From assembly GCA_033558025.1 (NCBI GenBank), contig JAUCEF010000007.1:3410001-3474000 (forward strand): a stretch of 64,000 bases of DNA, in the 5' to 3' direction. Source of the stretch: Phytophthora sp. 'mugwort'. Lineage: Eukaryota > Oomycota > Peronosporomycetes > Peronosporales > Peronosporaceae. The notes under the pieces are model-generated. The model was not told the DNA's origin and did no database searches. It saw nothing but the letters and a program-made list of their open reading frames with translations. The translations under genes and the position numbers were made by a program. The first letter of the stretch is position 1, and every line of letters starts with the position of its first letter. Below, piece after piece: positions 60,057-64,000 of this stretch.

Positions 60057-60599
60057 TTAGATGTCCTCGGTAGGCATCGCTTCCCATACAGCAGAAGCTG
60101 GTTCGTCATTAAGCCATCGAAGTTTTTTCGACTTCCGCCAGAAATGCGAAAGGCAGCTTTTCCTTGCCGGGGCTGTTTGTAGCCATAACCATCGTGAGCC
60201 GATCTTTCTTCTGCTTTGAGGACGGTGCTGCCCATGTCCTGCGGATGTAAGCTGATTTATTGGTCGGGCACACGCAGTGCATGATGGCTCATGCTCGTTT
60301 GAATTGTGGGTGGAAATTTGAATCTTAAGCGTGAAGATCGGATCGACTGGCTCAGTACTTATTTTGAGGTCCTGCACAACCACATATTTGTGTGATTTAA
60401 GAGATACGCTTTGTTGACCTGTGTGTATTGCCGCTACCCCCTGTACCTTATTCAGTCGCTGCGGAATAGGGATGCCAATAATCTGCTCATCCAACCACAG
60501 CAGAGCATGGTTGTCTTCCGATCTTGTTCCCGCAAATAGAGCAGATCTGCCTTCGATGCGATTCGCACGCAAGACGGCCAGCAGCATAATCCACATCAT
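60057..60599 (-). pseudogene. pogo-type fragment joined to an unidentified frame
   Basis: In one minus-strand frame the left half (about 60110-60230) reads KKDRLTMVMATNSPGKEKLP followed by FAFL, which is the stretch between the first and second catalytic Asp of pogo/Tigger transposases. The right half (60250-60599) reads SEDNHALLWLDEQIIGIPIP and SLKSHKYVVVQDLKI in another frame and is unlike pogo; I cannot name it. The 180-codon open frame spanning both is probably accidental. Confidence 0.4.
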
Positions 60600-61674
60600 T
60601 GCTAATGTTAAGGTGTATGACCGAGGTTGGGACAGACTTGGGTAGAAGGATGTAAAAAAAAGTTATGATGGAGTTGTTGGGAACGAACAAGCAACTAGAA
60701 CCAACTAGAACTGATAGCCAATTAACGATAGATGGATACCTTATGTGGGTACACCATTTGTGTGTACACAACACATAAGCACTTTTATACATCATATAAG
60801 TATATATGAGAAGTTGTGTATTAAACATAGTCGTCCTCAGCTGCTCATTTCTCCAGCAGCCTCTCTGCGGCTGAGGGCGGCATGAGGTTTATCCTTGCCC
60901 GTGGAGAGATCAATGGCCTGCTTATCCAAGTGACGTTGTCGTCCCAGAGGTGGCAGTTGCGGGCAAACCGCGCCACCGTGCCAACGAGGTGTAATGCTGT
61001 CGATTTTGCTTTCTGACAGTACTTTTGTTTGGGACACAGTATATAATTTATTATATGTTTAATAGTAATAAATGGGACTATGTTATGGTACAGTGGTATC
61101 GTCAGTTGGAGTTGCAATTGCTTCGTTTGTACTATTGCTGGACTCTCTTAAGGTGTCATACACTTAGCATTTGCTGTAGAAGATACATTTTGTTTCGCTA
61201 TTTGAGAACATGTGGTGTCTATTTAGGTGCTAGCCATTGTTGGCTGCTTCCTAGGCTGCAGCATTGTCGATGCGATGTTGCAAGGTATGTGAGATATAAT
61301 TTAGATGGGATGTGTACGCGATGCAGTAGCATGGGATGAACCATAAGTGCGATGTAGCACGAAAGTGCGTGCTTCTTTGTTATTATGCATGCATGTAGAG
61401 TGAATGAGCTGTGAGTTGAGTCATTTCCGATTCTTTTTACTCAAAGCTCCTCCTCCGCTGCAAGTTCTCAAGGTTCGAATATTATTTTTAACAAGCTGAT
61501 GCTTGGTGGTAGAGTGCCTGGCATGAGTTGCTTTTTTTTATCTCAATAGGGCCTTTTTGGTCACGTTCGGATTCGTAGCTTCTCAAATGTTGGGTAGTTT
61601 GTTATCAAGTTGGCGTTATTGATTATTTCCTTATGGTGCTCTTTATTAATGTTTTTATCCTGCACAGCTATTAG
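60600..61674. other. no recognised gene
   Basis: AT-rich spacer with short tandem-like AAGTATATA and TTGCTG stretches. No domain or RNA was recognised. Confidence 0.4.
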
Positions 61675-62213
61675 ATGCCAAGGAAAACCCGGTTTCGGGT
61701 TAAATATCAAATTCAAGATCGGCTATCCAACAAGTACTCGTATTGTGGGTTATACTCCGTCAAAAATGCTTTGCAGGAGGTTGATTTTCTGACCCCACAA
61801 ATAGTGAAGAGAGTTTGGCCCGGCTGGCCAAGGTTGAATCACATGTCGACCATGATCATGAACGCTACGGGGCGTATACGACTCAGGCCCTACATTTGGC
61901 TTTGCAGAAAAGGGATAAGCAACTTTGCTACCTTAACCGACAACTCCCCAGTTTAAGATAAGGAGGCTGCGCACTGGTCTTGTTGCAGATTGTCAACATG
62001 CCTCTCTCCTCATCATTGGTCGTCGTCCTGGACAGCCCAAGGGTCCTTGGCACTGCATTGCGCGTGCCAAGGTCGATGATCGCTTTGTATTCATCGATCC
62101 CGACGAGTACCATGTTCTTCCTAATAGGAAGGAGCAGCTTCGCGCGACTATTTCCATGAGATTGATGGGGTGTATGCTATCGAGGACATTACGTCCAACC
62201 GTGTAAAGTAATA
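61675..62213 (+). pseudogene. Josephin-like cysteine protease relic
   Basis: The frame from ATG 61675 reads YCGLYSVKNALQEVDFLTPQ (about 61735-61795). This resembles the active-site segment of Josephin-type deubiquitinases, with the catalytic Cys, an Asn-Ala-Leu-Gln helix and then a hydrophobic-Thr-Pro. After one frame change at about 61815 the reading continues AYTTQALHLALQKRDKQLCY (about 61878-61935). A stop in that frame near 61960 is followed by ASLLIIGRRPGQ and PWHCIARAKVDDRFVFIDPD (about 62000-62105), which supplies a candidate His and Asp. The last part ends AIEDITSNRVK at 62213 in a third frame. It may be part of a mobile element; no partner gene was identified. Confidence 0.5.
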
Positions 62214-62390
62214 ATAGCACTTTTATTTGGTTCAATTCATATTTTATTTGTATGAATTTAACTGTTATTATTAATTTGTTTATTATAGTATTTTTGTTAT
62301 TGCAATCATTTTGCTAGTTTTATTTTGATTGTTTTTTTAAATTGCTGCGAATATTTTGGAATATTTGCTGATTATTTCCATTAAACTACT

Positions 62391-64000
62391 GGAGCGGTAC
62401 AAAGGGAATTTCGTAGCCGTATGAATGTTGGCTTTGTATACGATTTTGTAAAAATGTCTGCTACCTTTCTTTGGTGTTGCAGTATTTATACTGAATTCCT
62501 TGCGTTCCACCTTCTCTTGTATGAAATGGAAACGAACGTCTATGTGTTTTGATCTGCCGTGGAGCTCTGCATTGTACGAGAGTTTGATGAAGCTCTGATT
62601 GTCTTCATAGAGTGTGATGGCGTTTGGACTGTCATGCTTTAGTTCTGCGAGTAGTAGTCTAAGGAAAATGACTTTCTGCATGCAGTGGCATAGAGCAATG
62701 TACTCAGCTTCGGTTGGGGAGAACACGACTGTGTGATGTTTTCTGGATTGCCAGGAGATTGGACTACCACATATGTAGGTCACAAAGCCCCCTACTGATC
62801 GCCTAGTATCTTGACAGTTTGCATATCTGCGTCTGAGAACGCGGTGAGATAGCGCTGTGCTTTATACAACTGTACATTTTTTTAGCCCGCCCAAGGTAAT
62901 GCCGAAGTTGCGTGTACCATTAAGGTACTTAAGGCCTCTCTTAACTGCACTCCAGTGGAGTTTTCCTGATTGGCAAGGAACTGACTAACTTCATGAAGGA
63001 AATGGCTAGGTCAGGCCTGGTCCCCATCATTAAGTACATGAAGTTAACTACTGCCTCTCTGTACGGAATCACTGTCATCTCATCTTTTACTGCCTGTATT
63101 GCAGGGCACATGTCGAGTGAGAGTTTGACAGTCGGGTCGGTCGGTGTACCGACGGGGTTTGAATTTAGGTGGGAGAATCGATCCAGTACTTTGGTAACGT
63201 ACTTCTCTTGGTGGATAAAGACGGACCTGTTTTTCCGGTCACGTATTATTGACCATCCAAGGAGATACTGTGCTTCCCCAAGGTCGGACATTTTGAATCG
63301 CCTTTTGAGCGCGTCCTTGATGGAGGTAATGGTAGCAACAGTAGGTGCAATGATGAGGAGGTCAGCGATGTAGACAAGAATGTAGCATGTATGTCCATCG
63401 ACTTCACCGACAAAAACGCATTAGTCTTTGACGAGTTTGCGAAATTTCATAGTCTTAAAAAAGGTACAAAGAGTGAGATACCAGATTCGACGTGCTTGTT
63501 TAAGGCCGTATAGGCTCTATAGTAATTTACACACCAAGTGTTCTTTACATGACACAAAACTTTCAGGTTTGTGTCATGTAGATCTCTTCGTCTAAGAAGC
63601 CACTGAGGAAAGCTATTTACACGTCCATTTGATGGATCTCAAGATCGAGAAGGGCAGCTATGGTGAGTAGAAGCCGGAGGGCTTCCATGCGGATGACGGG
63701 TGAGAATATCTCCTCGTAGTCAATGCCATCTCTTTGAAGAAAGCCTTTAATTACCAATCGTGCTTTGTATCGATCGATGATGCCGTCGCCTTTGTATTTA
63801 ACGACAAACACCCAGCGGTACCATAATACTCGGCGGCCGCTTGGGCGTTTAGTAAAGTGTCCACGTTTTGTTTTCCATTAGGGATTTATACTCAGACCGG
63901 GCGGCTCCTTTCCAGTGGCGTGCTTCGGGTAGTTGGAGTGCTCCTCGGTACGTTTTCGGCTCTGAAATGTGTCGAATAGCTAGCAATGTGTGGATTTGCG
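62391..64000 (-). pseudogene. Ty1/copia element: reverse transcriptase and RNase H relic, continues past window
   Basis: At the right edge the minus strand reads WVFVVKYKGDGIIDRYKARL, then DGIDYEEIFSPVIRMEALR and LEIHQMDV (63620-63830), the start of copia reverse transcriptase. Decayed middle sequence follows. SDLGEAQYLLGWSIIRDRK (about 63235-63291) and PYREAVVNFMYLMMGTRPDL (about 63015-63090) lie at its end. RNase H has SPISWQSRKHHTVVFSPTEA followed by EYIAL (about 62690-62765), LYEDNQSFIKL and KHIDVRFHFIQEKV (62510-62610). Stops and shifts are frequent in 62780-63620. Integrase and gag lie beyond 64000, if present. It is not the missing half of the 44.9-47.6 kb element by position. Confidence 0.85.

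Noticed and set aside
60057..60599. A single 180-codon protein
   Set aside because: The pogo-like block reads in a different frame from the rest, so the long open frame is likely chance.
61440..61500. tRNA gene suggested by GGTTCGAAT-like sequence
   Set aside because: No acceptor stem or anticodon arm could be folded around it.

Overview
The window is eukaryotic nuclear DNA. The genes carry short GT-AG introns (61-85 nt), coding exons are fairly GC-rich and spacers AT-richer, and there are no bacterial operons. The mix of Crypton, Helitron, piggyBac, pogo, hAT, MULE, Ty3 and Ty1 elements, together with the style of the housekeeping genes, suggests an oomycete such as a Phytophthora-like species. 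That placement comes from remembered family features, not from a search.

Only four genes look like intact host genes. A seven-exon mitoferrin-type mitochondrial carrier (14444-16104, +) is followed by a two-exon gene for a 701-residue protein of unknown function (16469-18635, +). This converges on a four-exon RNFT-type membrane RING E3 ligase (18698-20778, -). A single-exon MATE transporter lies alone at 29518-31332 (+). They share no obvious pathway.

Nearly everything else is mobile DNA, mostly decayed. From left to right: Tc1/IS630-type transposase relics (1-3.2 kb), a pogo/Tigger relic (3.6-5.0 kb), a Crypton tyrosine-recombinase relic (7.1-9.2 kb), a hAT C-terminus (12.2-12.9 kb), a Ty3/gypsy pol with chromodomain (21.1-24.4 kb), a little-damaged IS630/Tc1 transposase gene (26.0-27.1 kb) and an unidentified degenerate reading frame (27.1-28.0 kb). 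The best-defined structure is at 31586-40560: two Helitrons joined head to tail on the minus strand, with a TTAA-flanked piggyBac element inside the larger one.

Further right are a pogo N-terminus beside a nuclear copy of mitochondrial nad5 (42.0-42.2 kb), a truncated copia element with its LTR and a 45-bp inverted repeat (44.9-47.9 kb), an ankyrin-repeat relic (50.7-51.3 kb), a MULE lying between pogo-like terminal repeats (51.7-55.4 kb), a second hAT (56.1-57.9 kb), a decayed VAMP7-like SNARE copy (58.6-59.1 kb), a PIF1/Helitron helicase fragment (59.2-59.8 kb), another pogo fragment (60.1 kb), a Josephin-like cysteine-protease relic (61.7-62.2 kb) and a second copia element running off the right edge. 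The region reads as a transposon-rich, gene-poor island around a small cluster of conserved genes.
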